Of a DNA stretch of 64,000 bases, positions 40,207 through 48,816 are shown piece by piece (the stretch's first letter is position 1; every line of letters begins with the position of its first letter). The stretch is from contig CBDBDS010000013.1 in NCBI GenBank assembly GCA_965203985.1, forward strand, positions 930,001-994,000, read 5' to 3'. The position numbers were made by a program, and so were the translations under genes. Below the pieces are notes generated by a model. It made no database searches, was not told the DNA's origin, and worked only from the letters and a program-made list of their open reading frames with translations. This DNA comes from Bin87 sp965203985 (lineage in GTDB: Bacteria; Chloroflexota; Dehalococcoidia; Lucifugimonadales; UBA3495).

Positions 40207-41322
40207 TTAACTCTTGAAACCGACCTTGGGGAGCACGCGTTCCAGGGCTTCCAGCACCTCGGTGATGTCGTCCCTGGTCACCCAGCCCAAATGGCCGATG
40301 CGGAAGCAGTGGCCGGTGAGCTTGCCCTGACCGCCGGCCAGAACGACGCCCTCGTCCTCGCGCATCATGGACATGAACCGGCCGCCGTCGATGTCCTCGG
40401 GCATCTTGATGCCGGTAACGGTGTTGGAGGCGCGGGATTCGTCATTGGCCAGGAGCTCCAAGCCCAGGGCCTTGACGCCGGCGCGACAGTAGGCGGCAAC
40501 GTCGGCGTGACGCTCGTATACGTTTTCAAGGCCTTCGTCGATGATGTGGTCGAGGCCGAGACGCAGGCCGTACAGGAGCGCGACGTTGGGAGTCCAGGGC
40601 GTCTGGCCGCGGGACAGCGAGCGCTCAGCGGCCATGAGGTCGAAGTAGAACCGGGGCATCTTGGCGTCCTGGTAGGCTTCCCAGCCGCGGGCGCTGATGC
40701 TGATGAAGGCGAGCCCGGGCGGGATCATGAAGCCCTTCTGGGATCCGGTGGCCACCAAGTCGCAGTTCCAGCCGTCCACCGGAAGGGGGATGCAGCCCAG
40801 ACTGCTCACGGCGTCCACCAGCAGCAACTTGTCGAACTCGCCCTTGACCACGCGGGCGATGGATTCCAGGTCGTGGGTGACGCCGGTGGAGGTCTCGTTA
40901 TGGGTGACCAGGACGGCCTTGATTTCGGGGTCCTTCTGGAGCTCGGCGCGGATGGCCTCGGGGTCGATGGCGTCGCCCCACTCGAAGTCCATGCGGGTCA
41001 CGTCGGCGCCGTAGCCCTCGGCGATCTGCACGAAACGGTCACCGAAGGAACCGGCGGTGGCGGCGATGACCTTGTCGCCGGGGGACAGGGTGTTGACCAC
41101 CGCGGCTTCCAGGGCGCCGGTGCCGCTGGAGGTGAGGATGTAGAGGTCGTTGGTGGTCATGAAGACCTGCTTCAGACCGGCGGTGGTGGCCTCGATCAGC
41201 TCCTTGAACTCGGGACCCCGGTGATTGATCATGGGCAGGGACATCTCGTCCATGATGTCGTCGGGAATGGGGGTCGGTCCGGGGGTGCGCAGGTTCTGGG
41301 GCTCGATCTTGGTCAGGGTCAT
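40207..41322 (-). CDS. Class V aminotransferase, serine-pyruvate/alanine-glyoxylate type
   Basis: The 371-residue protein starts at ATG 41322 with AGGAGC upstream. PGPTPIPDDIMDEMSLPMINHRG is the conserved N-terminal segment; the PLP Lys is in LVATGSQKGFMIPPG and the PLP Asp in LLLVDAVSSLGCIPL. It transaminates small amino acids such as serine, alanine or glycine against glyoxylate or pyruvate. The longer in-frame start at 41358 is not favoured. Confidence 0.9.
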   Translation of the reverse strand: MTLTKIEPQNLRTPGPTPIPDDIMDEMSLPMINHRGPEFKELIEATTAGLKQVFMTTNDLYILTSSGTGALEAAVVNTLSPGDKVIAATAGSFGDRFVQIAEGYGADVTRMDFEWGDAIDPEAIRAELQKDPEIKAVLVTHNETSTGVTHDLESIARVVKGEFDKLLLVDAVSSLGCIPLPVDGWNCDLVATGSQKGFMIPPGLAFISISARGWEAYQDAKMPRFYFDLMAAERSLSRGQTPWTPNVALLYGLRLGLDHIIDEGLENVYERHADVAAYCRAGVKALGLELLANDESRASNTVTGIKMPEDIDGGRFMSMMREDEGVVLAGGQGKLTGHCFRIGHLGWVTRDDITEVLEALERVLPKVGFKS

Positions 41323-41458
41323 CGGGAAAGCTCCTGGTGGGTGCGCGAGGGCGCGCATTATTGGTCTGTGAGCGACTCTGGTCGTCAGCGCTGCGCGTCA
41401 TGCGACGGCGGATAACAGCGTGATTTTGTTCACACGCGGCTAATATTATAGCAAGGAT

Positions 41459-42091
41459 TTACGAATCCGTTCCGGGGGCGCCCGTTTCGTCGCCTTCGCT
41501 GCCGGGGTCACCGAGCAGGAATTCGCCCACGGTCAGGACCACGTCGGGGAAAGCCCGTGGGCTGATACGGCCGTCGGCCGGGACTATCCGGCTGCTCCGG
41601 TAAACGCCGTCAACCGGGTCGTGGAAGGCTTCCACCTGGCGGGCGGGTACGTTGGCGATCCACACCTCCGGGATGCCGGCTTCGGCGTAGCGGGTGAGTT
41701 TCACGTCGCGGTCGAAAGACAAGGAGCTGTCCGAAACTTCGATCACCAACAGCACGTCGTCGGGGGTGGGCAGGTTCCGGTGGTAATCATTCCTGAACCT
41801 GACCACCGCGATGTCCGGTTCGGGTAACCCATAGTCGTTCAGGCGGACTGAGGTCTGCACGCGCACCCAGGCGCGGTCGCCGAGTTGGAGGATCAGATCT
41901 CTGCTCAACCGCGTGGTTCCGTCTCCGTGAGGCGCTCCGATGGGGGGCATTATGAATATTTCTCCGTCCAGCAACTCGACGCGCTCTTCTTCGGCCAGGA
42001 TGCCGGCCTCGGCCATGGCGCAGTATTCTTCCACGGTGAAGCGGCGCCGGGTCGGCGTGAAGGTTTGTGCGGGGACGGCGGTGGTCGTCAT
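41459..42091 (-). CDS. Uma2 family protein, tandem copy 1
   Basis: The 210-residue protein is a Uma2 enzyme: RFTVEEYCAMAEAGILAEEERVELLDGEIFIMPPIG, PEPDIAVVRFRND, VLLVIEVSDSSLSFDRDVKLTRYAEAGIPEVWIAN. It has a 16-residue acidic tail absent from its neighbour. It shares nearly identical first 35 and last 60 residues with the gene at 42101, but the centre differs. The acidic core residues are intact. Confidence 0.9.
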   Translation of the reverse strand: MTTTAVPAQTFTPTRRRFTVEEYCAMAEAGILAEEERVELLDGEIFIMPPIGAPHGDGTTRLSRDLILQLGDRAWVRVQTSVRLNDYGLPEPDIAVVRFRNDYHRNLPTPDDVLLVIEVSDSSLSFDRDVKLTRYAEAGIPEVWIANVPARQVEAFHDPVDGVYRSSRIVPADGRISPRAFPDVVLTVGEFLLGDPGSEGDETGAPGTDS

Positions 42092-42100
42092 GGCGTCACC

Positions 42101-42685
42101 TTATTCGAGCAGGAAGTCGCCCACGGTCAGCACCACATCGGGGAAAGCCCGGGGGCTGATTTGGCCGTCGGCGGGGACGATGCGCCGGCTCTGATAAACG
42201 CCATCGACCGGGTCGTGGAAGGCTTCCACCTGGCGGGCGGGCACGTTGGCGATCCAGACCTCGGGGATGCCGGCTGCGGCATAGCGGGGTAGCTTCAACT
42301 CGCGGTCGTGTTCCAGGGAAGTCTCGGACACTTCAACCAGCAGCAGCACGTCTGCCGCCGCCGCCCTCCGGCGCTGATAATCGTGCCGCAACCGCAGGAC
42401 CGCGATATCCGGCTGGGGCAGGCTGCCGTCATCAAGCAGTATTGAGCCTTGAACCCTGACCAACGCGCGGCCGTGCAGCGGGTAAAGCAGTTGGTCGTTC
42501 AACTGGTCAGTGCAGGATTCGTGGGGCGGGTTGATGGGCGGCATCAGGATAATCTCTCCGTCCAGCAGTTCGACGCGCTCTTCCTCGGCCAGGATGCCGG
42601 CCTCGGCCATGGCGCAGTATTCTTCCACGGTGAACCGGCGGCGGGTAGGCGCGGCGGTTTGTGCGGGGACGGCGGTTGTCGTCAT
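42101..42685 (-). CDS. Uma2 family protein, tandem copy 2
   Basis: The 194-residue protein is the paralogue of the gene at 41459, 9 bp upstream of it. The first ~45 residues and the last ~60 match almost exactly; residues about 55-110 (SCTDQLNDQLLYPLHGRALVRVQGSILLDDGSLPQPDIAVLRLRHD) are diverged. Core residues PDIAVL and VLLLVEVSETS remain. It starts MTTTAVPAQTAAPTRRRF. Duplication with central divergence suggests recombination. Confidence 0.9.
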   Translation of the reverse strand: MTTTAVPAQTAAPTRRRFTVEEYCAMAEAGILAEEERVELLDGEIILMPPINPPHESCTDQLNDQLLYPLHGRALVRVQGSILLDDGSLPQPDIAVLRLRHDYQRRRAAAADVLLLVEVSETSLEHDRELKLPRYAAAGIPEVWIANVPARQVEAFHDPVDGVYQSRRIVPADGQISPRAFPDVVLTVGDFLLE

Positions 42686-42701
42686 GGCGTCACCTTGCGG
42701 G

Positions 42702-43985
42702 CTAGATGCTGCCGGAGAGCTGGTTGATTACCAACCCGGTGGGGAGCTTCGGGTAGAAGAAGGTGGACTTGGGCGGAAGGCGGTTGCCGGCGCTGACGAT
42801 CTGCCGGAAGGGTTCCAGCGGGAAGGGTTTGAGCAAGATGGCCGCCTGCTGCTCGCCGACGTTGACCTGCTGGACGATGGCCTCGTGGTCGGGGCTGTAG
42901 TCGATGTGCTGGGCCAGGGCGTCTCCCAGCACCGGCGCCAGCACCCGCTCCTGCAGAACCCACGCCTCGGAAACCGCTAACTGACCCCAGGAGGACCAGT
43001 CGATATCGGACCGCAGGGTGTGGATGGTGGGCGCAGCGTCGGCCCAGAAGACCGCGAAGCAGTGGTCGTTCTCGCCGACGCGGGCGACGTCGGATACTGC
43101 TGCTGCCGGAGTAATGTCGGGGTTCAAGGGACGCGAATCGAAATACTCGCCCATCCTGGTGCGCACGGCTTCAAGCTGCTCGGCCGACATGCCGCCGGCG
43201 ACGCGGTGGTAGGGCAGCAGAAGGAGCCCCGGGTCGTCGAATTCGACGAGGGACATCATCACGTAATTGCTGGCGGCGCGGTCATCGGACTGTTCGGCGT
43301 CGGGCCGGCTGTGCCGGTAGCGCAGGGCGGCCTCATAGCGATGGTGGCCGTCGGCGAGGAATATGGCCCGGCCGGCGAAGGTATCGATGATGCTGGCCTG
43401 GGTGGCATCGTCGGCGATGCGCCAGAACTCCGCGTTGCCCCCGGCCGGTGTGGCGGCTGTGGCGTCCGGCGGTTCGGCGATGATCTGCTCGAACACGCGC
43501 TGGAGGCTGCCTGCTGAATCTCGGTACAGGGACAGGATGGGGCTGAACTGGGCCTGGCAGGCGTCCAGCAGGGCCACCCGGTCCAGCACCGACGGTTCGC
43601 GGGTGAACTCGTGGGGCAGGACGGAGCCGGCGTCGTAGTCTTCGACCAGCACGTCGGCGAACAGGCCCAGGTGCTGGTAGCGGCGCCCGCCGAAGTCGTA
43701 GGCGTGGCGCATCAGGTAGAACGAGGCTGCGTCGTCCTGGCGTATGACGCCGTCGGCGAGCCAGCGCTGGAACAGTCCCGCGGCTTGCTGGTAGCCGGCC
43801 TGCGGGTCCACCGGATCGGGTTGCTCGCCGCCCTCCAGGTGGACGGCGTTGTAAGGGCTGCGCTGCTGGAGCTCGGTCTTCAGCTCCGGACCGATCATGT
43901 CGTAGGGGGGGCAGATGACGGAGGACAGGTTGCCCACGGCGGCGGGATCGTAGCGGCAGCCGCGGAAGGGTTTGATGGTGGCCAT
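42702..43985 (-). CDS. DUF1015 family protein
   Basis: The 427-residue protein starts MATIKPFRGCRYDP and has NLSSVICPPYDMIG, the DGHHRYEAALRYR motif and the end FFYPKLPTGLVINQL. These are typical of DUF1015 (often annotated HTH-type or kinase-like, function unknown). A TATAAT box lies upstream in the region that is duplicated at 44574-44785. The gene is full length. Confidence 0.9.
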   Translation of the reverse strand: MATIKPFRGCRYDPAAVGNLSSVICPPYDMIGPELKTELQQRSPYNAVHLEGGEQPDPVDPQAGYQQAAGLFQRWLADGVIRQDDAASFYLMRHAYDFGGRRYQHLGLFADVLVEDYDAGSVLPHEFTREPSVLDRVALLDACQAQFSPILSLYRDSAGSLQRVFEQIIAEPPDATAATPAGGNAEFWRIADDATQASIIDTFAGRAIFLADGHHRYEAALRYRHSRPDAEQSDDRAASNYVMMSLVEFDDPGLLLLPYHRVAGGMSAEQLEAVRTRMGEYFDSRPLNPDITPAAAVSDVARVGENDHCFAVFWADAAPTIHTLRSDIDWSSWGQLAVSEAWVLQERVLAPVLGDALAQHIDYSPDHEAIVQQVNVGEQQAAILLKPFPLEPFRQIVSAGNRLPPKSTFFYPKLPTGLVINQLSGSI

Positions 43986-44033
43986 GGCTGGTGTGGCTCC
44001 GAGGTTCGGTTTGGCAGCATTATACGATAGGGG
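43822..44033. repeat. 212-bp direct repeat, left copy (original)
   Basis: This segment covers the first 55 codons of the DUF1015 gene and its promoter region (ending CGATAGGGG). It is repeated at 44574-44785 with about six substitutions and no insertion or deletion. The distance between copies is 752 bp. Confidence 0.9.
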
Positions 44034-44146
44034 ATTGGGTGGGCATCCGTTGGCATCTCACGCCGGAGATGGTCATACCGGCAAGCGCAAGTGGTGGCTG
44101 CGACGGGCCCGCCTCCGGTTTCCCCGCGGAACCACCGGCGCAACGG

Positions 44147-44503
44147 TCAGCCGTCGAGCAAAGGCTCGATCTTGTCCAGGAAAGATTCGACGTCGTGCAG
44201 CCCACGCTGCACCCGACCCGTGCCGTACCAGTCCTCGTAGAAGTTGGTGTGCAGACCACTGGCCAACTCGAAGAGCCGGTCGATGTCGGCGTCGTCGGCC
44301 TCTGACGCGATGGCTGCTACTGCTTCGAAGAGCTGCGCGTGGCCGCGATGTCGCCACCCGCGCTTCTCGGCGACTGCCTTTACAATCTGAGCGGCGGCGC
44401 CCCAGCCCTTTTCCGACGCCTGGCGTACGTCGCCAGTCTCCAACTCGCGTCGGGCCTGGTCCAGCAGCCTGCGGCTATCCTCCCGATACTTCTCAGTGGT
44501 CAT
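44147..44503 (-). CDS. PaREP1-like protein between the duplicated segments
   Basis: The 118-residue protein has the PaREP1/HEPN-like helical core QARRELETGDVRQASEKGWGAAAQIVKAVAEKRGW and the motif LASGLHTNFYEDWY. Its relatives are the three tandem genes at 48362. It lies between the 212-bp repeats and may have arrived with the duplication. The protein is short but complete. Function is unknown; HEPN fold inferred. Confidence 0.7.
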   Translation of the reverse strand: MTTEKYREDSRRLLDQARRELETGDVRQASEKGWGAAAQIVKAVAEKRGWRHRGHAQLFEAVAAIASEADDADIDRLFELASGLHTNFYEDWYGTGRVQRGLHDVESFLDKIEPLLDG

Positions 44504-44545
44504 GGAGGTTCCTCATCTACACGAATAGCACAAGTGGACCAATAT

Positions 44546-44737
44546 CTATTCCCCAGGCACTTCTGCATCGTGCTGCTCGCCGCCCTCTAGGTGGACGGCG
44601 TTGTAAGGGCTGCGCCGTTGGAGCTCGGTCTTCAGCTCCGGGCCGATCATGTCGTAGGGGGGGCAGATGACGGAGGACAGGTTGCCCACGGCGGCGGGAT
44701 CGTAGCGGCAACCGCGGAAGGGTTTGATGGTGGCCAT
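44546..44737 (-). pseudogene. DUF1015 N-terminal fragment
   Basis: ATG 44737 begins a frame identical to the first 55 codons of the DUF1015 gene with small changes (Q to R), then runs into unrelated residues (HDAEVPGE) and stops at 44546. It therefore encodes only a duplicated fragment. The copied promoter region upstream may make it transcribed. Confidence 0.85.
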
Positions 44738-44785
44738 GGCTGGTGTGGCTCCGAGTTTCGGTTTGGCAGCATTATACGATAGGGG
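44574..44785. repeat. 212-bp direct repeat, right copy
   Basis: Same length as the segment at 43822-44033. Differences are at about six sites, e.g. CTCTAGG for CTCCAGG, CGCCGTTGG for CGCTGCTGG and GAGTTTCGG for GAGGTTCGG. The two copies flank a PaREP1-like gene. Confidence 0.9.
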
Positions 44786-44862
44786 GAGGCGCGAGCAGCC
44801 GTGGTCGCTACAGGCGATTAGCATTTGATATGATTGACGCAATTCTCTGGAGGTCGAAAGTC

Positions 44863-45205
44863 ATGGCTATATCCGAAGACTTGCTGCAATCCACCAGGGA
44901 CGGTCTGCAGGAGTTGCTGGATCGTACTTTTGAAGGACGTATAGCGTTCGGCCCGATTACGGCAGCACCCAGGGTTGATCATGATGGTGAAGACAACATC
45001 GCCATAGTTGTTGTGTTCCGCGGCGACGAAGATCTGTTGGATCCCCATAAGCTGAACATAGTCTCGGCAGAGCTGGGCGACAAGCTTGTCGCTGCTCATG
45101 GGTTTCACAACACTCCCGGTCGAATCCTATATCGCTAACGACGAGTACCAAGAGTGGCTCCGGCTCAACAGTCTGGGGGCACCCTGGCTCGAAGAATCAG
45201 ATTGA
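44863..45205 (+). pseudogene. Small protein gene split by a one-base frameshift
   Basis: ATG 44863 has GGAGG at 44849-44853. The frame encodes MAISEDLLQSTRDGLQELL... to KLVAAHGFHNTPGR and ends at 45138. Removing one G of the GGG at 45100-45102 gives instead a continuous KLVAAHGFTTLPVESYIANDEYQEW and an end at 45205, which reads like the normal tail of such proteins. I do not recognise a named family, but the layout resembles small toxin/antitoxin-type proteins. Slippage or sequencing error could also explain it. Confidence 0.55.
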
Positions 45206-45288
45206 ATTAGCAACATTTCATAGACGCCGCCAGGATCCTCGCGGAAGTTGATGATGGACCCAACAAACCGGGTGAGGGGAAGGCTATC

Positions 45289-45999
45289 GTGCGAAAGGGA
45301 TTGCTTTTCAATGTTGTAGCGCTGCTGATGGCGCTGTCGTTGTCGTGGGGCGGTCTGGCTACGGCCGTCAGCGCCTATGGGACCGATACCCTTTTGCAGG
45401 CCGCCGTTATTCCGCGCGCGCCACTCGCGGTGGTTGACGACATGTATGAGGATGACGAGGGGGATGATCCTGTTCCTCCCACCGACAACGATGGCGTCGA
45501 CACCCCCTATACCGACAACGACGGGGTGGACACGACGGACAACGATAATATCGACACTCCCTACACAGATAACGACGGTGTGAACACGGTCACACCGACG
45601 GATAATGACGGCACGGACAGCGACGGTATAGACACGCCGACGACTGACGGTGACGGTATAGAAACACCGTACACGGACGATGACGGGGTGGATACCACGG
45701 ACAACGACGGGATAAACACTGCCACCGCCACCGATAATGATGGTATCGACAATGATGGCATCAACACCCCAGCGACTGACGACGACGGCGTCGACACACC
45801 CACGCCCTCGCCGGTAACGCCTTCACCAGTGGCGCCCTCGCCGGCAACGCCTTCACCAGTGACGCCCTCGCCGGCAACACCGTCGCCAGTAACACCCTCG
45901 CCGGCAACGCCGTCGCCGGTGACACCCTCGCCTGCAACGCCGTCGCCACAGGCACCAATTTCTGGCAGCGATGACTCGGATGACGACAGCGGCAGCTAA
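45289..45999 (+). CDS. Secreted Asp/Asn-rich repeat protein
   Basis: The 236-residue protein starts at GTG 45289 after GGGGAAGG. It has a classic signal peptide (MRKGLLFNVVALLMALSLSW..., cleavage near AVSA-YG), a region of about 100 residues made of TDNDGVDTP-like units (DxDNDG, resembling calcium-binding repeats), a Pro/Ser/Thr tail of TPSPVTPSPA units and an acidic end. No C-terminal anchor was seen. The repeats differ in codon use, so they are maintained as protein. It probably binds divalent cations outside the cell. Confidence 0.75.
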   Translation: MRKGLLFNVVALLMALSLSWGGLATAVSAYGTDTLLQAAVIPRAPLAVVDDMYEDDEGDDPVPPTDNDGVDTPYTDNDGVDTTDNDNIDTPYTDNDGVNTVTPTDNDGTDSDGIDTPTTDGDGIETPYTDDDGVDTTDNDGINTATATDNDGIDNDGINTPATDDDGVDTPTPSPVTPSPVAPSPATPSPVTPSPATPSPVTPSPATPSPVTPSPATPSPQAPISGSDDSDDDSGS

Positions 46000-46005
46000 C
46001 ACTCC

Positions 46006-47226
46006 ATGGCCACTAAGCCCGCGATAAGTTCCCCAGGCATTCTGAATGATCTCCGCGCTGGTAGACCTCAGACCAGTTGCGGCGATCTGCATGATACCGA
46101 CTGGGTTTGGCAGGTGTATTGCCGTGAGCACGGGAAGCCTGAGGCAGATCCGCTGGAGGTGCAGGTCCTGGAGATCTCACGAGTGAGGGGCGGAACTGCC
46201 CGGGCGACGTATGAAGCGGAGTGGCCGGAAGACGTTTACATTCCCAACCAGCGGTTCACCCTGTTGCAGGAAGAAGCCGGGGAGGTTCGGGTCTTTCGTT
46301 TCCCTGATGATCCGGACCTGCCCGGGCTCGCCAGCGCCGCCGATCCCGCAACCGCGCTGACGCTCGTCAAGAAGCACGTGATGTCCATTCCACCACGGAG
46401 GATACGCGTGGAGGTGGTCCGGTATCGGCCTGGCAATCATGCGGTGCTGCGTCACCGGCTCGGCAAAGCCAGATTCTATGCCCGGGTGATGAAGCCGCCC
46501 GCAATGGCGGCATTGTTGGACGCGGCCGAACTGGTGGCCCGCTCGAGTTTCTCGATTCCCAGGATCGCCGGGCGCTGGCGCGAGGGGGCGGTGGTGTGGA
46601 CGTCTGAAATACCGGGACAAAACCTCCGGCAATACATCCGAGCCGGCAAACGGCCGGACCCCGACGCCCTGTTGGATGGCTTGGAGAGCCTATGGTCCGT
46701 TCCGGCGGAGGCGGGCAACGGTCGTCCCTTCAATCTGTCCGGCCGCTACCGTGGCGCGAAACAGGAGATCAAAAACGCCGTGCGGGACCACGTTGACGCC
46801 CGCCGAGAGTTTGACCGTGCGGTTGCGGCCCTGGATCCCTTCATCCGGTCCTGGCAGCCCACGGGCACGGCCCACAACGACTTCTACGACGACCAGATGC
46901 TGATATTACCGGACGGGCGCCTGGTGCTGGTGGACTTCGAGGAAACGGGCCCCGGGGATCCGATGTTGGACGTAGGCAATTTCCTGGCCCATCTCCGGTG
47001 GAGCGCCATGACGGGCACCGAGAAGCGTGCCGCGATCAGGATGGAGTACCACGGCATCTTCAAGAACGCTGCTCTGGACCGTTTTGGCTGGGGCGAGCAT
47101 GAGCTTGCCCTCCGCGAAGGGGTCTGCCTGTTCCGGACGTGCATCTTTCCGGTGATACGGCCCCGGCCCGATTGGGACGAGAGGTTGCAAAGTGGCCTTG
47201 GCCTGGTCAACGAGGCTATAGGATGA
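46006..47226 (+). CDS. APH-like phosphotransferase
   Basis: The 406-residue protein has the aminoglycoside-phosphotransferase/choline-kinase fold. The catalytic-loop motif is GTAHNDFYDDQMLI, the equivalent of HxDxxxxN with Gln in place of Asn, and LVDFEETGPGDPMLDVGNFLAHL is the metal-binding DFE block. About 120 N-terminal residues precede the kinase core. The substrate is unknown; the protein need not confer antibiotic resistance. It starts 7 bp after the repeat protein gene, so co-transcription is possible. Confidence 0.78.
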   Translation: MATKPAISSPGILNDLRAGRPQTSCGDLHDTDWVWQVYCREHGKPEADPLEVQVLEISRVRGGTARATYEAEWPEDVYIPNQRFTLLQEEAGEVRVFRFPDDPDLPGLASAADPATALTLVKKHVMSIPPRRIRVEVVRYRPGNHAVLRHRLGKARFYARVMKPPAMAALLDAAELVARSSFSIPRIAGRWREGAVVWTSEIPGQNLRQYIRAGKRPDPDALLDGLESLWSVPAEAGNGRPFNLSGRYRGAKQEIKNAVRDHVDARREFDRAVAALDPFIRSWQPTGTAHNDFYDDQMLILPDGRLVLVDFEETGPGDPMLDVGNFLAHLRWSAMTGTEKRAAIRMEYHGIFKNAALDRFGWGEHELALREGVCLFRTCIFPVIRPRPDWDERLQSGLGLVNEAIG

Positions 47227-47233
47227 AACAGAT

Positions 47234-47285
47234 TGCCCCCGTGCGGAGCTCCAAGCCAGGCGCGAGGAGCATCGGCACGGGGGCA
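47234..47285. terminator. Stem-loop between convergent genes
   Basis: TGCCCCCGTGC pairs with GCACGGGGGCA over 11 bp, leaving a 30-base loop with its own small stem. It separates the APH-like gene from the convergent flavin oxidoreductase. No U-tract is seen. Confidence 0.5.
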
Positions 47286-47299
47286 TAATCCGGTCGCGG

Positions 47300-48253
47300 T
47301 CAGTCGTTGGGGATCAGGGGCATTACCTCGCGGGAGAAGCGTTCCATGGCTTCCTGCTGCTGGGCCGCGCTGTCGGCGGGGAAGCTGAAGATGAAGTGCT
47401 GCACGCCCAGGTCCTGGTACTGGCGCAGGTCGGCGGTGATCTGCTCGGGGATGCCGGATACCATGCGGCGCTCGGACTGGGGCGCGTCGTGGAACACGCA
47501 GTCGGTGCTGAAGACCAGATCCACGGCGTCCTCGGCGCGGCCGGCCCTCGCGCTGACGCGGCGAAGGCGGGCGATCTTTTCGGCCAGTTCCTCGGGCTCG
47601 AGAATGGCCGGCGGACGCAGTCCGATGGGCATCCAGCCGTCGCCCAGGGTGGCGGCGCGGCGGATGGCCGGGTTGGTGTGGCCCCCGATCCAGATGGGCG
47701 GATGGGGTTTCTGCACGGGCTTGGGCAGGAAGCCGGCGCCGCTGATGTCGTAGTGCTCGCCGTGGAACTCGGGGTTGTCGGAGGTCCAGAGTTCCTTGAA
47801 GATCTGGATGTACTCGTCGGTGACCTGGCCGCGCTGGGCGTAGGTGTCGAGGCCCATGGCCTGGAACTCCTCTTCCATCCAGCCCACGCCGGCGCCTAGG
47901 ATCAGGCGGCCGCCGCTGAGCACGTCCAGGGTCGCCAGTATCTTGGCGGTGAGCACCGGATTGCGGTAGGGGAGGATGAGCACGTGGGTGCCCAACTTGA
48001 CGCGGGTGGTGCAGCCGGCCAGGAAGTTCAGGGCGGCCAGGGGCTCGAAGTAGGTGTTGTCCCGCTGGAAGGGGGCCACGCCGTCGGCGGCGTAGGGATA
48101 GAAGGACGAGACCTCGTGGGGGATGATGATGTGGTCGCTGACCCAGACGTGATCGAAGGACAGGTCCTCGGCGCGCTGGGCGAGGGAGCGCAGGTTGTCG
48201 GGCGAGGCCATGGCGCCCCGGCTGGGCAGGGAGCATCCAAAGGTAACGGGCAT
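47300..48253 (-). CDS. LLM class flavin/F420-dependent oxidoreductase
   Basis: The 317-residue protein resembles the TIGR03619-type luciferase-like enzymes: MPVTFGCSLPSRG, SFDHVWVSDHIIIPHE, RVKLGTHVLILPYRNPVLTAKILATLDVLSGGRLILGAGVGWMEEEF and KPHPPIWIGGHTNPAIRRAATLGDGW. Many use F420 instead of FMN. The substrate is unknown. Its start, ATG 48253, lies divergent to the PaREP1-like tandem genes. Confidence 0.9.
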   Translation of the reverse strand: MPVTFGCSLPSRGAMASPDNLRSLAQRAEDLSFDHVWVSDHIIIPHEVSSFYPYAADGVAPFQRDNTYFEPLAALNFLAGCTTRVKLGTHVLILPYRNPVLTAKILATLDVLSGGRLILGAGVGWMEEEFQAMGLDTYAQRGQVTDEYIQIFKELWTSDNPEFHGEHYDISGAGFLPKPVQKPHPPIWIGGHTNPAIRRAATLGDGWMPIGLRPPAILEPEELAEKIARLRRVSARAGRAEDAVDLVFSTDCVFHDAPQSERRMVSGIPEQITADLRQYQDLGVQHFIFSFPADSAAQQQEAMERFSREVMPLIPND

Positions 48254-48361
48254 GGGATTTGCCTCCGTGGTGGTTGTCTGGAGTGTCAGGTCGGGGTGAA
48301 CGGGGCCGATGCTATACTACCTGCCTACCTGCGGCAAGCAGACATTCATGCGGAACGTATC

Positions 48362-48814
48362 ATGCCACCCCGAACACGGCGACAATCTCCCGAACGGCGG
48401 GATGCCGCCATAAGGAAGCATTTGCCGAAGGCCAAGGAGTACTGGTCCAAATGGCCCTCGTATCTGGCTGAAGGCGATTTGTGCCAGGCCGGAGAGAAGG
48501 CGTGGGGTGCAGTGGCTCAGTTGACCAAGGCGGTAGCAACGCATCGCGGCTGGCAGCACTCTGACCACGACCGGCTGCGGGAAGTGATTCGCGAACTGGC
48601 GTCGGAGAAGGAAGTGCGTAGAGAAGCGATCACCCGAGGGTTGACGTCAGCAGACGTTTTGCACGGCAACTTCTACGAGGTGTTCCTGGACCGGTTGCAG
48701 ACGGAGCTGGCTCTGAATGACACGGCACTTCTGATCGAGGCGCTTTGGGCCGAACTTCCCGGCGAGTACACGGGCGGGGCTTCATTTGCCGAATGGTTCG
48801 AAGCCGAGGAATAA
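48362..48814 (+). CDS. PaREP1-like protein, tandem copy 1
   Basis: The 150-residue protein begins MPPRTRRQSPERRDAAIRKHLPKAKEYWSKWPSYL and has the helix pair EGDLCQAGEKAWGAVAQLTKAVATHRGW and the motif VLHGNFYEVFLD. A TATACT box lies about 50 bp upstream. The first of three tandem copies with exact 455-bp period. The N-terminal Arg-rich segment may bind nucleic acid. HEPN-type RNase activity is possible but unproven. Confidence 0.7.
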   Translation: MPPRTRRQSPERRDAAIRKHLPKAKEYWSKWPSYLAEGDLCQAGEKAWGAVAQLTKAVATHRGWQHSDHDRLREVIRELASEKEVRREAITRGLTSADVLHGNFYEVFLDRLQTELALNDTALLIEALWAELPGEYTGGASFAEWFEAEE

Positions 48815-48816
48815 CC

